A DNA stretch of 35,616 nucleotides from Hungatella sp. UBA3147 (GTDB taxonomy: Bacteria; Bacillota; Clostridia; Lachnospirales; Lachnospiraceae): the NCBI GenBank assembly GCA_002365025.1, contig DEYX01000137.1:1-35616 (forward strand), written 5' to 3'. Shown here piece after piece: positions 16,338 through 24,872 of the stretch; within the stretch, counting starts at the first letter, position 1; each line of letters starts with the position of its first letter. The translations under genes were made by a program, and so were the position numbers. A model generated the notes under the pieces. That model was not told where the DNA came from. It saw only the letters and a list, made by a program, of their open reading frames with translations, and made no database searches.

Positions 16338-18230
16338 TTACTGTTTATTTTTAATTGCGATCACAGGCTTTTGAATGGAAGCTCCTGATCCGGCAATTCC
16401 TGTTACTTCATGAAAGGCAGCAGTATTGCTGATGATGACCGGAACAACCGTATCATATCCTTCCTTCTTTAAGGCATCTAAGTCAAAGGATAAAAGCCTG
16501 GTTCCCTTCGTGACATGGGTGCCTTCTTCCACATGTTTTTTAAAATGCTTTCCTTCCAATTGGACCGTATTGATTCCAACGTGAATAATCATTTCAGCAC
16601 CGCTGTCCAGCATGAGCCCCAGAGCATGAAGCGTGGGATAAACCAAGGTTACGGTACAGTCTTCCGGAGCGGCAACTTCACCCTTTTCCGGGACAATCGC
16701 AACTCCGTTTCCCAATGCCATAGAGGAAAAAACCTCATCGTTTACTGATGTCATGGGCACTGCAGTACCTTCCACCGGTGAGCTGATCAATATGTCTGCC
16801 CCAGAAGTAATACCCAAAACATCCTGGGATTCGGCAGCTCCTTCCTCTGAACCGGAAACTCGTTCGCCTTTTCCACTGATGTCATCAAAACCAAACAGGA
16901 AGGTAAGTCCCATCGCTCCAAAGAAGGATACTGCAACACCAATCAGATAATAAATAAAGGTCTTCATACCGAAAGACGCATAAGTCGCAAAGGTAAGTAC
17001 CCCGTTATTGGCAAAGGAATCGCCGTATACGCCTCCCACACCCATGATCGCACCGCCGATGGCACCACAGATAATTGCATAGATCATGGGCTTTTTTAAC
17101 CGCAGGTTACAACCGTAAATAGCGGGCTCCGTGATTCCGCAAACAGAAGCGGATATGGCCGCAGAAGCTGCAACTGTTTTTAAGTCCTTGCTCTTTGTTT
17201 TTAACATGACTCCAAGAGCTGCACCGCCCTGAGAGAAATTTGCTGCACCGGCAAAAGCCAGCAGGTTTTGGTGACCGAACTGAGCCACATCATTGATACC
17301 AATGGGAAGCAGGGCTCTGTGTGCTCCGAAAATAACAAATACACACCACATGCCGCCCACAAAAGCTCCGCACAAAGCAGGACTTAAATTCATCATCCCA
17401 GTGTAGATAAAGTTAATGCCATTACCGATGTAGATGCCGATGGGGCCAAACACCATAAAGGTAGCAGGGATCATAACCAGCAGGGATATGCCTGGAACCA
17501 GTATGATTTTTAATACTTCAGGAATTATCTTTTCTAAAAACTTCTGTATATATGCAAGAATAAATACTCCTATAATAATGGGAATTACGGATGACGCATA
17601 GCTTGCCTTTGTAATGGCAATGCCGAACATGCTGACAGCCTCACTCCCTGTCATCAGGGAAACAACCGCCGGATAGCACATGGTACCTCCAAGTGCCATG
17701 GCAATAAATTCATTTGCCTTAAATACTTTTGCACTGGTATAGGCAAGAATGATCGGCATAAAATAAAACAATGCGTCTGTGGCAGCCATTATGAGAATAT
17801 AAGTCTGGTTGACGGTAATATCCAGCCCGTGATTGGAGGCAGTAATTCTTGCGATGGTCAAAAGACCTTTTAAAAGTCCGGAGGCTGCAATCGCAGGAAC
17901 CATGGGAGTAAACATGGAGGAAATGGCAATCAGAATCCGGTTCCAGACAGAACCCTTTTCTTCGCTTCCGGCTGTGTTTTCCTCTAATGATATCATGGGA
18001 AGGATCGCTTCGTAAACCTTTGTGACTTTTGTTCCCAGAACGACCTGGAACTGCCCGCCGCTTTCCACTACGGAGATAACACCTTCCAGATGTTCAATTA
18101 CCTCTTTCTTTGCCTTCTTTTTATCTCTTAACTCAAACCTTAATCTGGTAAAACAATGGGTGAGTCCCCTTATGTTATCGGAACCGCCGACATTTGTTAT
18201 AATGTCTTTGGCTATTTGATTATAATTCAT
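16338..18230 (-). CDS. Beta-glucoside-specific PTS permease EIIBCA
   Basis: The protein is 630 aa from ATG 18230, chosen over TTG 18248 because AAAGGGG precedes it and the product opens MNYNQIAKDIITNVGG, a standard EIIB start. EIIB (residues 1-80) has the phosphorylated cysteine C26 in LTHCFTRLRF. EIIC (about 100-445) has some ten membrane segments and the substrate motif GITEPAIYG. EIIA (about 480-625) has TLHALGL and the active histidine region IIHVGINTVQL. Order and length match BglF/BglP. It imports and phosphorylates beta-glucosides, and by phosphorylating PRD1 it should silence the antiterminator when substrate is absent. It is the first gene of a four-gene operon. Confidence 0.95.
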   Translation of the reverse strand: MNYNQIAKDIITNVGGSDNIRGLTHCFTRLRFELRDKKKAKKEVIEHLEGVISVVESGGQFQVVLGTKVTKVYEAILPMISLEENTAGSEEKGSVWNRILIAISSMFTPMVPAIAASGLLKGLLTIARITASNHGLDITVNQTYILIMAATDALFYFMPIILAYTSAKVFKANEFIAMALGGTMCYPAVVSLMTGSEAVSMFGIAITKASYASSVIPIIIGVFILAYIQKFLEKIIPEVLKIILVPGISLLVMIPATFMVFGPIGIYIGNGINFIYTGMMNLSPALCGAFVGGMWCVFVIFGAHRALLPIGINDVAQFGHQNLLAFAGAANFSQGGAALGVMLKTKSKDLKTVAASAAISASVCGITEPAIYGCNLRLKKPMIYAIICGAIGGAIMGVGGVYGDSFANNGVLTFATYASFGMKTFIYYLIGVAVSFFGAMGLTFLFGFDDISGKGERVSGSEEGAAESQDVLGITSGADILISSPVEGTAVPMTSVNDEVFSSMALGNGVAIVPEKGEVAAPEDCTVTLVYPTLHALGLMLDSGAEMIIHVGINTVQLEGKHFKKHVEEGTHVTKGTRLLSFDLDALKKEGYDTVVPVIISNTAAFHEVTGIAGSGASIQKPVIAIKNKQ

Positions 18231-18284
18231 TTTCCAAACCCCTTTCAAGTGTTATCATATCTCATCATCCGGCCGGAATGACAA

Positions 18285-18363
18285 AATAAAAAAGACCCGA
18301 CCAAGCGATACAAATCATAAGACTAAAAATAATAAGCCTTATAACTCTTTGCTCAATCCGATC
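18285..18363 (-). terminator. Leader terminator controlled by the antiterminator
   Basis: On the minus strand the left arm starting GATCGGATTGAGC pairs, with several G-U pairs, with the right arm ending GCTTGGTCGGGTC. The long stem is followed by TTTTTTATTTTG. It lies between the promoter and the PTS gene, and its left arm begins within the last bases of the RAT, so the two structures are mutually exclusive. Confidence 0.8.
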
Positions 18364-18389
18364 TTGCCTGCATTACCAGTAACACGTCT
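18360..18389 (-). promoter_or_regulatory. RAT (ribonucleic antiterminator) for BglG/LicT
   Basis: On the minus strand the 30 nt include TGTTACTGGTAATGCAGGCA, matching the known bgl/licS RAT pattern (TGTTACTG, loop, GCAGGCAAAAC). It overlaps the start of the terminator stem. Binding of the antiterminator would stabilise it and let transcription continue into the PTS gene. Confidence 0.88.
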
Positions 18390-18425
18390 TCCTGTTTTGC
18401 TATTTAGTTGTACTCAACTGGATAC

Positions 18426-18454
18426 AATATAACACCGTTTTCAAATTGATGCAA
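18426..18454 (-). promoter_or_regulatory. Promoter of the beta-glucoside operon
   Basis: On the minus strand TTGCAT (18449-18454), a 17-nt spacer and TATATT (18426-18431) give a reasonable sigma-A promoter. The transcript would begin near 18419, just upstream of the RAT. An inverted repeat AGTTG-TACT-CAACT (18406-18419) lies at the predicted start. The rest of 18455-18584 shows only an AT-rich stretch and the hairpin below. Confidence 0.55.
18430..18444 (-). promoter_or_regulatory. cre-like site (CcpA) in the beta-glucoside promoter
   Basis: On the minus strand TTGAAAACGGTGTTA fits the consensus WTGNAANCGNWNNCW with a single mismatch. It sits between the -35 and -10 boxes, where CcpA would block polymerase. 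Confidence 0.5.
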
Positions 18455-18541
18455 CTAATTTTAGATTTTTCTGCATATTTCCCAATTTTTCAACATGAAA
18501 ATCGTCTAATTTTCACAAAAAGCAATGGGTTTATATTTGTA

Positions 18542-18570
18542 GGAGCAGATTGTTTCCCTTATCTGCTCCC
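18542..18570 (-). terminator. Hairpin after mngB, weak terminator
   Basis: GGAGCAGAT (18542-18550) and ATCTGCTCC (18561-18569) form a 9-bp stem 15 nt after the mngB stop. The tail on the minus strand is TACAAATATAAA, not a clear T-run, so termination may be partial. Confidence 0.45.
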
Positions 18571-18584
18571 GTTATTCTTAAAAC

Positions 18585-21188
18585 CTACGGTTTATTTTCC
18601 ATTCTGACCGCGAATGTTCTGATCTGTCCAGGTTCAATGAGCATGCAGCTGCTGTCTTCACTTTTCCCGTTCTCCTTTTCATCCAGCCTGCGTTCATTAA
18701 AGACCAGCCGATTGGAATCTGCATGGAGCTCAAGGCCGCAGTTAAATGGATTATGACAGCGAAGAATCAGTTCATCCGCTTTTTCCGCTTTTTTCAGTGC
18801 ACTTAAGATCAATCTTTTTTCTTCTATCTTTAAAAGGCTGTATTGATACGGCACTCTGATTTCTGTGGGATTCAATTTCATCGCATGGTATGGCATCTTA
18901 TTGTATGTGATTACCGGTGTAATATACTCTTTCGCCATCTGTGGTGCCCATGGAATCCAGGTTGTTAAGGCAAATTCAAATCTTTGTACTCCCTGCATCT
19001 GGGAATCCGGCGTCTCCATCTTAATTCCGGAAGGTCTTCCCGGACGGCGGTACAGATTCTCCTTCCCCAGCACACCGACACAGCGGAACAATGTAATCGC
19101 TGTCGTATCATACTCTTCACCCGTCATTTCATATTCCCGGACAGAATTAGTTAAGACTGCAATCCCCCTGTCTCCCTCCGGATACACGTATGAAAGAAAA
19201 GGATAGATGGAATCCGGACGCTCTGACCACTTTTCTTTCTCCCATACTTCCATCGCGCTGTCTGCCACCGGACGCCAGATGACTCCCAATTGATTGTCGC
19301 ATACAGAATGCCGTGTTCCCATACCGTTTGGCATCAGCACCCGAAGGCGGTGATCCTTTGCCTGATTATGAACTTCTAACGTGATTTCAATTACTCTGGA
19401 ATCCTTTTTTAAAGTGATATTCCAGAACACCTCCAGTACGGCATCGCAGCTTCTGTTCTTTCTGCTCTCCAAATCTTTTGGAACCGGCATGGAATACCGG
19501 ATTTCAGCGTTTGTCTTATGGTTTAAGCAGCGGATCTTCACATCTGCATCAGCAGTTATGCTGGTAACCACGAAATCCTCTTCCAGCGGGGAATAATCGT
19601 ATCCATCCCCGTCGTCACTGCCGTCTTCCAGTAAAAGGACTTCTGAATAGATATTTCCATTTTCTTTATCCGTGATACATAAGGTACCGTTTTTAGACAC
19701 TTCGATCTTATAATATCTGTTTTCAATCAAGTCTGTTAAAGCGCCCCCGGACACACTGCGGCTCTCTCCTTGTGATTCCTTTAGAAAATATGTCCGGTAG
19801 CCCATAGCCGGTATGGCGTCCTGGAAAACAATTTCATATTTCACAAACAGTTCGTAATTACCATAATGTACGATCTGTCTGTCAATCAATCCCGGATCTA
19901 TGGTCTCTTTTCTGCAAATCTCAAACGGGATCCTCCTGCCCTCTTCATCTTCCAACTCAAAATTACGAATCCTGGTTATAATCTCCCCTGTTATAACCTC
20001 GGCTCTTTCATAAGGAAGCAGATTAAATGCAGTAAGCTTATCCACAGATATGGTGCTGTCTATGCTGTCAACAATCTGACGCATGTAAAAATCCATCAAT
20101 TGGCCGGTCCGTTCTTCTGTAAGAAAGAAACGGTCCCCGATAGCCCGATGAACTTTATCACTGCAGCAGCTTCCAATGGAATCGTGGGCATGGTTTTTCA
20201 ATAGGTCTTTCCAAAGCTGCTCCATGAGACCATGTTCATATGGAATCCTCAGACTATAGGCAATACTCATTAAGGGCTCCAGTAAATTTGTTATTTTATT
20301 TTCAATCCTGGTATTTGCTGATTTTAAATCAGCTCTGGATGAATAAATGCTTCTGTGAACACGCATATATTTTCCATCCAGAAACTCTCCCTTAAGGATA
20401 TCCAGGCTATTTAATTTCTCCGTGCGTTTAAAAATATCTTCATAACGACCGATGGAAACTTTTCTGCCCGGATACAGCTTTTCGATCTGTTCCATCACCT
20501 GAAAAATATTCTTTTGAATCGGCATCTGGTCATGGCCGTTAGGTAAGAGTATATCATCTCCTGCAGCTCCCTTATCCAATACCGGAAGGTATTTGTCCAG
20601 TCTCGTTTTCAGTTCCTCCGGCTCTGTCGGCAGATACTTCCCGATTGCATATCCCAACGGCAGAAGCTGGACCAAAACCTTTGATTTGTCCGGACCTTCC
20701 CAGTAAAATTCTGTTTTGTCCGTCCCCATCCGCTCCGAGGTCCCGCGCCAAAATATACACCGTTTGATCCCGAATCCATTTAAAATCTGCGGCAGCCGGG
20801 CCGTCTGCCCGAATGAGTCCGGCAGATATCCTATCTCCATACGGGGCCCCAGCTTTTCACAGTCCATCATACCATAAAGCAGATTACGGATCATGGATTC
20901 CCCTCCTACTACCATCTCATCGGTCTGGGTATACCATGGACCTATGATCAGCCTTCCCTGCTGAACCAGTTTCCTTACACGTTCATAATTTTCCGGCTTC
21001 ACAGAAAAATAATCTTCCAGGATTGAGGTCTGTCCATCTAAGACAAAGCAGGGGTATTCCCTTCTGGTTTCCAGTACGGTGAGAACTTCTTCCATATCAC
21101 GCACCAGTAAAATTTTAGATTCTTCCGCGGTAAAATACCACTCCCTGTCCCAATGAAAATGTGGAACGACATGTATACGATCTGCCAA
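18585..21188 (-). CDS. mngB: Mannosylglycerate hydrolase, glycoside hydrolase family 38
   Basis: The protein is 867 aa (E. coli MngB is about 877). From memory of MngB, long stretches agree: HWDREWYFT, VLDGQTSILEDYF, IIGPWYTQTDE, GIKRCIFWRGTSER, LLPNGHDQMP and NHAHDSIG. Zinc ligands would be H12 and D14 (FHWDREW), D124, which is also the catalytic nucleophile (YLPDSFG), and a histidine in NHAHDS. The product would release mannose-6-phosphate and glycerate from 2-O-(6-phospho-mannosyl)-glycerate in the cytoplasm. The adjacent fructose-family PTS fits that substrate. It begins 18 nt after the PTS stop codon, so the two are one transcript. Other phospho-alpha-mannosides remain possible substrates. 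Confidence 0.9.
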   Translation of the reverse strand: MADRIHVVPHFHWDREWYFTAEESKILLVRDMEEVLTVLETRREYPCFVLDGQTSILEDYFSVKPENYERVRKLVQQGRLIIGPWYTQTDEMVVGGESMIRNLLYGMMDCEKLGPRMEIGYLPDSFGQTARLPQILNGFGIKRCIFWRGTSERMGTDKTEFYWEGPDKSKVLVQLLPLGYAIGKYLPTEPEELKTRLDKYLPVLDKGAAGDDILLPNGHDQMPIQKNIFQVMEQIEKLYPGRKVSIGRYEDIFKRTEKLNSLDILKGEFLDGKYMRVHRSIYSSRADLKSANTRIENKITNLLEPLMSIAYSLRIPYEHGLMEQLWKDLLKNHAHDSIGSCCSDKVHRAIGDRFFLTEERTGQLMDFYMRQIVDSIDSTISVDKLTAFNLLPYERAEVITGEIITRIRNFELEDEEGRRIPFEICRKETIDPGLIDRQIVHYGNYELFVKYEIVFQDAIPAMGYRTYFLKESQGESRSVSGGALTDLIENRYYKIEVSKNGTLCITDKENGNIYSEVLLLEDGSDDGDGYDYSPLEEDFVVTSITADADVKIRCLNHKTNAEIRYSMPVPKDLESRKNRSCDAVLEVFWNITLKKDSRVIEITLEVHNQAKDHRLRVLMPNGMGTRHSVCDNQLGVIWRPVADSAMEVWEKEKWSERPDSIYPFLSYVYPEGDRGIAVLTNSVREYEMTGEEYDTTAITLFRCVGVLGKENLYRRPGRPSGIKMETPDSQMQGVQRFEFALTTWIPWAPQMAKEYITPVITYNKMPYHAMKLNPTEIRVPYQYSLLKIEEKRLILSALKKAEKADELILRCHNPFNCGLELHADSNRLVFNERRLDEKENGKSEDSSCMLIEPGQIRTFAVRMENKP

Positions 21189-21206
21189 GTTTCTCCGCCT
21201 TTCTTT

Positions 21207-23105
21207 TTACGCTTTCTGTTGTTTCTTAAATTTTGCTTTTTTCAATAATACCAGAAGAATGGTAGAAATAACCGCTCCCAGTACAGCCGTAAAGAACCAT
21301 ATAACAGCATTTGCGAGTCCGCCAAACCCATCCTTTAATAAAAACAGGGAGAAAATTCCGGCCCCAGGCACATCCAGGCCGATATTGCACATAGCAACAA
21401 TTGCTCCTGTCACTGCGGAACCGGCGCATAGGGAAAAAATCACGCGGATCGGATCTGCCATCATTAAGGGAATTGCACCTTCAGTAATTCCGGCAAGTCC
21501 CAGAATCCAGGTAGACATCCCGGCTTCCCTCTCTTCCTGTGTAAAATACTTCTTAAAACCCAGTGTTGCAAAGGTTACTGCAAATGCAGATACCATTTTA
21601 ATGGAAGCAAATGCCGCATATGGCATCAGAATCCCTTCAGACATAGCACCAACGCAGAATGTGTATGCTGCTTTATTTACCGGGCCGCCAAGATCAAAGG
21701 ATACCATAATTCCGATGATGGCACCAAGAAGGCCGGCATTGGACCCGCTCATATTTCCCAACACCTGAAACAGTGCCTGATTCAGCCATGCGACTGGTTT
21801 ACCAAGTAAAAAAATAATAACAATTCCAACAATTAATGTACTGCATACAGGATAAACCCAAAATGAAACAAACCCGGAAAAGATGCCTTTTGCAGGAATG
21901 TACTTCCTCAAGGCTCTCACCGTATATCCGGCAACCAAACCACCTAACATGCCGCACAAAAATCCGCCGTTAATCAGATTCGCAGCAATTCCGGCTGCAA
22001 AACCTGGAGCCAGGGCTGTCTTGTCTCCAAGGGAGTAAGCCATATAGGCAGAAAGCATGGGGATCATCAGTGTACCAAGGGTGTTGCCTCCCATTTTTCG
22101 AAATAGCCACAGCCAGCTGTTGTCCAGATTGTATAAATCCTGCAGTCCAAATCCCTGGGCAATTAATACTGCAAACGCATTGATCATACCGCCTGCAACA
22201 ATGATCGGAATGATGTAGGAAACTCCGGTAAGCACCGACTGTTTGACTTCACTTCCAAAACTCTGTTTTTCTTCCTCCCTGCTCCCTGTATATTCTCGCT
22301 TTTCATGGGTTTCTGCTTTGTCAAGCGCTGCCCTTATGATGTCCTTAGCATCTTTAAGGGGAGCGGATACTTTGGTTTTATAGACCGGAAGGTGGTCAAA
22401 CCGCTCAGAATCCTTTACAGCCACATCAACCGAAAAGATCGCAGCATCCGCTTTCTCTAAGTGCTCTGCGGTGTGACGGTCCTCCACGCCATTTGCTCCC
22501 TGTTTTTCCACATAAACCTTAACTCCCATTTCTTCTCCGGCTGACACCAGGGCTTCGGCAGCCATATAGGTATGGGCAATTCCGGCCGGACAGGCCGTCA
22601 CTGCTACAATTGATTTTTCATATGTTTTGTTCGCCTCCGCTTTCACTGGTTCATAGGAAAGATTTTTATAAAACTCCTGACTCGTTTTAGCTGAAAGAAG
22701 ATTCTCGAGATATCGATAATCCGATATCTTAGTCATCAGCTCCGCCAACAGCTCCAGATGGGTACTTCCTGCCTCTGCCTCGGGAATCGCCAGTAAAAAT
22801 ACATAGCTCACTTTGTTGTCCGGTGTCAGGCTCTCCCAGTCCTTGATCGGTTCCTTAATGGAGGCAAATGCAAATGCTGCAGTATTGACTGTCTTACTTT
22901 TTCCATGGGGAATTGCGATCCCCTTATCAATTCCGGTAGCAGATAAACTCTCCCTTTCTTTTACTGCCTGATAAAAATCTTCTTTTGACTGAATCTTTTT
23001 TTCTTTATATAGCTTTTCAATCAACGCACGGATCGCCTCATCTTTGCTTTTATAGCTGCAGTTCAAAGCAATCAACTGTTCACTTGTTACCCCTTGAAGA
23101 TTCAT
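21207..23105 (-). CDS. mngA: PTS fructose-family permease EIIABC, probable mannosylglycerate transporter
   Basis: The protein is 632 aa. EIIA (residues 1-150) has its phosphorylated histidine H67 in GIAIPHGKS. EIIB (about 163-262) has the cysteine C172 in VTACPAGIAHTYMAAE. EIIC (about 285-625) has the family motifs IIPIIVAGGM, FDLGGPVNKAAY and GITEGAIP. The A-B-C order is that of E. coli MngA/HrsA and FruA-like permeases. Pairing with mngB is the reason for the substrate call; the fold alone would be labelled fructose PTS. AAGGAGGAAGG precedes the ATG. The transcript has its own extended -10 promoter after the RpiR terminator. Confidence 0.88.
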   Translation of the reverse strand: MNLQGVTSEQLIALNCSYKSKDEAIRALIEKLYKEKKIQSKEDFYQAVKERESLSATGIDKGIAIPHGKSKTVNTAAFAFASIKEPIKDWESLTPDNKVSYVFLLAIPEAEAGSTHLELLAELMTKISDYRYLENLLSAKTSQEFYKNLSYEPVKAEANKTYEKSIVAVTACPAGIAHTYMAAEALVSAGEEMGVKVYVEKQGANGVEDRHTAEHLEKADAAIFSVDVAVKDSERFDHLPVYKTKVSAPLKDAKDIIRAALDKAETHEKREYTGSREEEKQSFGSEVKQSVLTGVSYIIPIIVAGGMINAFAVLIAQGFGLQDLYNLDNSWLWLFRKMGGNTLGTLMIPMLSAYMAYSLGDKTALAPGFAAGIAANLINGGFLCGMLGGLVAGYTVRALRKYIPAKGIFSGFVSFWVYPVCSTLIVGIVIIFLLGKPVAWLNQALFQVLGNMSGSNAGLLGAIIGIMVSFDLGGPVNKAAYTFCVGAMSEGILMPYAAFASIKMVSAFAVTFATLGFKKYFTQEEREAGMSTWILGLAGITEGAIPLMMADPIRVIFSLCAGSAVTGAIVAMCNIGLDVPGAGIFSLFLLKDGFGGLANAVIWFFTAVLGAVISTILLVLLKKAKFKKQQKA

Positions 23106-23135
23106 AACCCTTCCTCCTTATTTCTTTTTATGAAC

Positions 23136-23144
23136 ACTATAGCA
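23136..23144 (-). promoter_or_regulatory. Extended -10 promoter of mngA-mngB
   Basis: On the minus strand TGCTATAGT (TATAGT at 23136-23141) is an extended -10 about 30 nt before the mngA ATG. No clear -35 is present, which fits a promoter needing an activator. Confidence 0.5.
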
Positions 23145-23172
23145 CTTATTTTAACGAAACCTGTATTTTGGT

Positions 23173-23196
23173 CATTTGCACACAGGGTTTCAAATG
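23173..23196. promoter_or_regulatory. Inverted repeat CATTTG-N12-CAAATG, candidate RpiR site
   Basis: Six-base perfect arms at 23173-23178 and 23191-23196 lie upstream of the mngA -10, roughly positions -44 to -67. The neighbouring RpiR regulator is the natural candidate to bind here. Confidence 0.35.
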
Positions 23197-23217
23197 GGTA
23201 TGATACAAATACACAAA

Positions 23218-23247
23218 AACAGGTATTGTTTTCATACAATACCTGTT
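23218..23247 (-). terminator. Intrinsic terminator of the rpiR-type gene
   Basis: AACAGGTATTG (23218-23228) and CAATACCTGTT (23237-23247) form a perfect 11-bp stem with an 8-nt loop, followed on the minus strand by TTTTGTGTATTTG. It separates the regulator from mngA. Confidence 0.75.
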
Positions 23248-23260
23248 AAACAAAAATTAA

Positions 23261-24016
23261 CTAAGCCCTATAATATGTATTCCAGAAATCTTCACTCAGC
23301 AGCCGCAGCAATACCATCAAACCACACCGGTCCGTTACATTATAATCATTTACAACCCTGTATTCTCCCCAGAAAAACAGCTGTAAGTCCGTCATATCAG
23401 CCAGTGGATTCTTGTTGAAATGAGTGATACTGATTGTTTTCATTCCCTTTGACTTTGCCTTTTGCGTCAGCTCCAGTAGCCGCTCATTTTCTCCGCGGGC
23501 ACTTATAACAACCAGGACATCTCCGCTTCCTCCATGCTCCACGCTGTAAAACATATTGTTAATATGAATTTCACATTCCACCTTTTTTGTAAAACACCGA
23601 AGATTATTTTTCATCATTTCACAATAAGAATAAGAATCACCAACTCCGGCGAATATGCAGCAATCTGCCTCCTTTAAGGTTTTTGATACCTTTTTGATGA
23701 CACTTTCATCAATCGTATCCAAGGTTTTTACAATATTCTGTGGCAGGTGTTCCATAAGCTGATGAACCAGTGTCTTATCTCCATCCTCTGGCTTGTCCTC
23801 ATTGTTCAAAGCATATTTAAGCTCTGAAAAGCCACTGTACCCAATCTTCTTTGAAAACCTCATAACAGCATTCGACGCAACGTAAATGTCTTCTGCTATT
23901 TTTCGTATTGACAGGTTCATGATCTCTTTCCTATGAAGATTGATATAGTCAATGATCAAATCATCGGTGTCATTGAGTTGGAATTCACGTGATAAAATCC
24001 GCTGTTGAAAGTTCAT
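23261..24016 (-). CDS. MurR/RpiR family transcriptional regulator
   Basis: The protein is 251 aa. The N-terminal RpiR helix-turn-helix (about residues 18-75) contains the typical SIRKIAEDIYVASNAVMRFS and KKIGYSGFSELKYAL. The C-terminal SIS sugar-isomerase-like domain (about 100-240) has the phosphosugar pattern IFAGVGDSY and LVVISARGENERLLEL. The ligand is probably a sugar phosphate such as mannose-6-phosphate or the phosphorylated substrate. Start ATG 24016 follows GGGGG. It has its own promoter and terminator and is directly upstream of mngA-mngB, which it most likely controls. Confidence 0.92.
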   Translation of the reverse strand: MNFQQRILSREFQLNDTDDLIIDYINLHRKEIMNLSIRKIAEDIYVASNAVMRFSKKIGYSGFSELKYALNNEDKPEDGDKTLVHQLMEHLPQNIVKTLDTIDESVIKKVSKTLKEADCCIFAGVGDSYSYCEMMKNNLRCFTKKVECEIHINNMFYSVEHGGSGDVLVVISARGENERLLELTQKAKSKGMKTISITHFNKNPLADMTDLQLFFWGEYRVVNDYNVTDRCGLMVLLRLLSEDFWNTYYRA

Positions 24017-24042
24017 GTTTAAGCCCCCTTACTGTTTCCTAA

Positions 24043-24071
24043 ATTATAAAGAAGAACAAGTAAAATAACAA
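24043..24071 (-). promoter_or_regulatory. Promoter of the rpiR-type gene
   Basis: On the minus strand TTGTTA (24066-24071), a 17-nt spacer and TATAAT (24043-24048) lie about 27 nt before the ATG. Confidence 0.65.
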
Positions 24072-24128
24072 GGCTTAATTATATATGTCTTCTGTTTTTG
24101 CACCCGCCGCTAACAATCAGCAAACAGA

Positions 24129-24160
24129 AACCGGAGCAAACATTTCTGTCTGCTCCGGTT
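24129..24160 (-). terminator. Terminator of the BMC operon
   Basis: AACCGGAGCA (24129-24138) and TGCTCCGGTT (24151-24160) form a 10-bp stem 8 nt after the dhaL stop, followed on the minus strand by TCTGTTTGC. The T-tail is better on the plus strand. It marks the end of the long microcompartment transcript. Confidence 0.6.
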
Positions 24161-24167
24161 ATTTATT

Positions 24168-24785
24168 TTATCTGAATGCAACTGCCTTCATGATAAGAGC
24201 TGCCACAGCAGCCCCGGGATCTTTTAAGGACCGGGATGCTTCTCCTCTTGTTGCCGCTCTTCCATGAACGGCAATCATGGTCGCTGTACGTTCAAAACCA
24301 TCCCATGCAGCTGTTGCTGCTTTCTCAAAGACTTCCTCAAGGGGCTCTCCGGCTTCCACTCCAGCTTTTAGTACCTGCACTCCGGGATGAAATCCATCCA
24401 AAAAGGTTTTATCCCCTAATTTCGCTTTACCAAGATCTGCAACACCTGCTTCATAGGCTTCAAACAAGGAAACAACATCTGTGCCGGACAATTCTGTCTT
24501 TCCTTTCAGCGTCTTTCCGGCGCGCATCAGTCCTGCTGCCATCAATGTCCCCATGGTAGAAGGAACTTTATTTCCCATGGTCTTTCCTGCTTTGTACAAT
24601 AGCTTGCCCAGGTCCGGCTCCGATCCATCTGAAACCGCGTCGTAAGCCGCCTGGAATCCATCCGTCATCGTAAGTCCCAGATCACTGTCTCCCACAACAC
24701 TGTCCAGTTCAATTAAGTAGTTTCGGTTTTCCACCATGATCTTACTTATTCTGCCAAGCATGGCGATCAGTTCCTGCTGGTTCAT
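24168..24785 (-). CDS. dhaL: DhaL-like (DAK2 domain) kinase subunit, divergent
   Basis: The protein is 205 aa from ATG 24785, chosen over ATG 24797 because GGAGG lies just upstream. The metal-binding aspartates of DhaL are present as D28, D33 and D35 in LDSVVGDSDLG (E. coli D30, D35, D37). The usual GDGDHG reads GDSDLG, so the following histidine is Leu. The glycine-rich loop, usually GGTSG-like, reads KVPSTMGTLMAAG. The family holds the nucleotide (ADP/ATP) that phosphorylates the ketone held by DhaK. No DhaM phosphotransferase subunit is in the window, so the phosphate donor, ATP or a distant DhaM, is unclear. It is the last gene of the BMC operon, 87 nt after dhaK. Substrate could be dihydroxyacetone or another short ketose. 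Confidence 0.85.
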   Translation of the reverse strand: MNQQELIAMLGRISKIMVENRNYLIELDSVVGDSDLGLTMTDGFQAAYDAVSDGSEPDLGKLLYKAGKTMGNKVPSTMGTLMAAGLMRAGKTLKGKTELSGTDVVSLFEAYEAGVADLGKAKLGDKTFLDGFHPGVQVLKAGVEAGEPLEEVFEKAATAAWDGFERTATMIAVHGRAATRGEASRSLKDPGAAVAALIMKAVAFR

Positions 24786-24872
24786 ATCAGCCTCCATTCT
24801 GCCGCTGATGCCGGCGGCATAAATAATCGTGACTAACGGTATGCGCTTATGCCATCTACTCCAATCGGATCT

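Noticed and set aside
21259..21768. 169-aa plus-strand frame opposite mngA
   Set aside because: It is a mirror of the hydrophobic EIIC coding sequence; composition and lack of a start signal mark it as a shadow.
24119..24154. Alternative hairpin AGCAAACAGAAA with TTTCTGTCTGCT overlapping the terminator stem
   Set aside because: It could look like an attenuator switch, but it lies after the last gene of the operon and before an independent promoter, so there is nothing for it to regulate.
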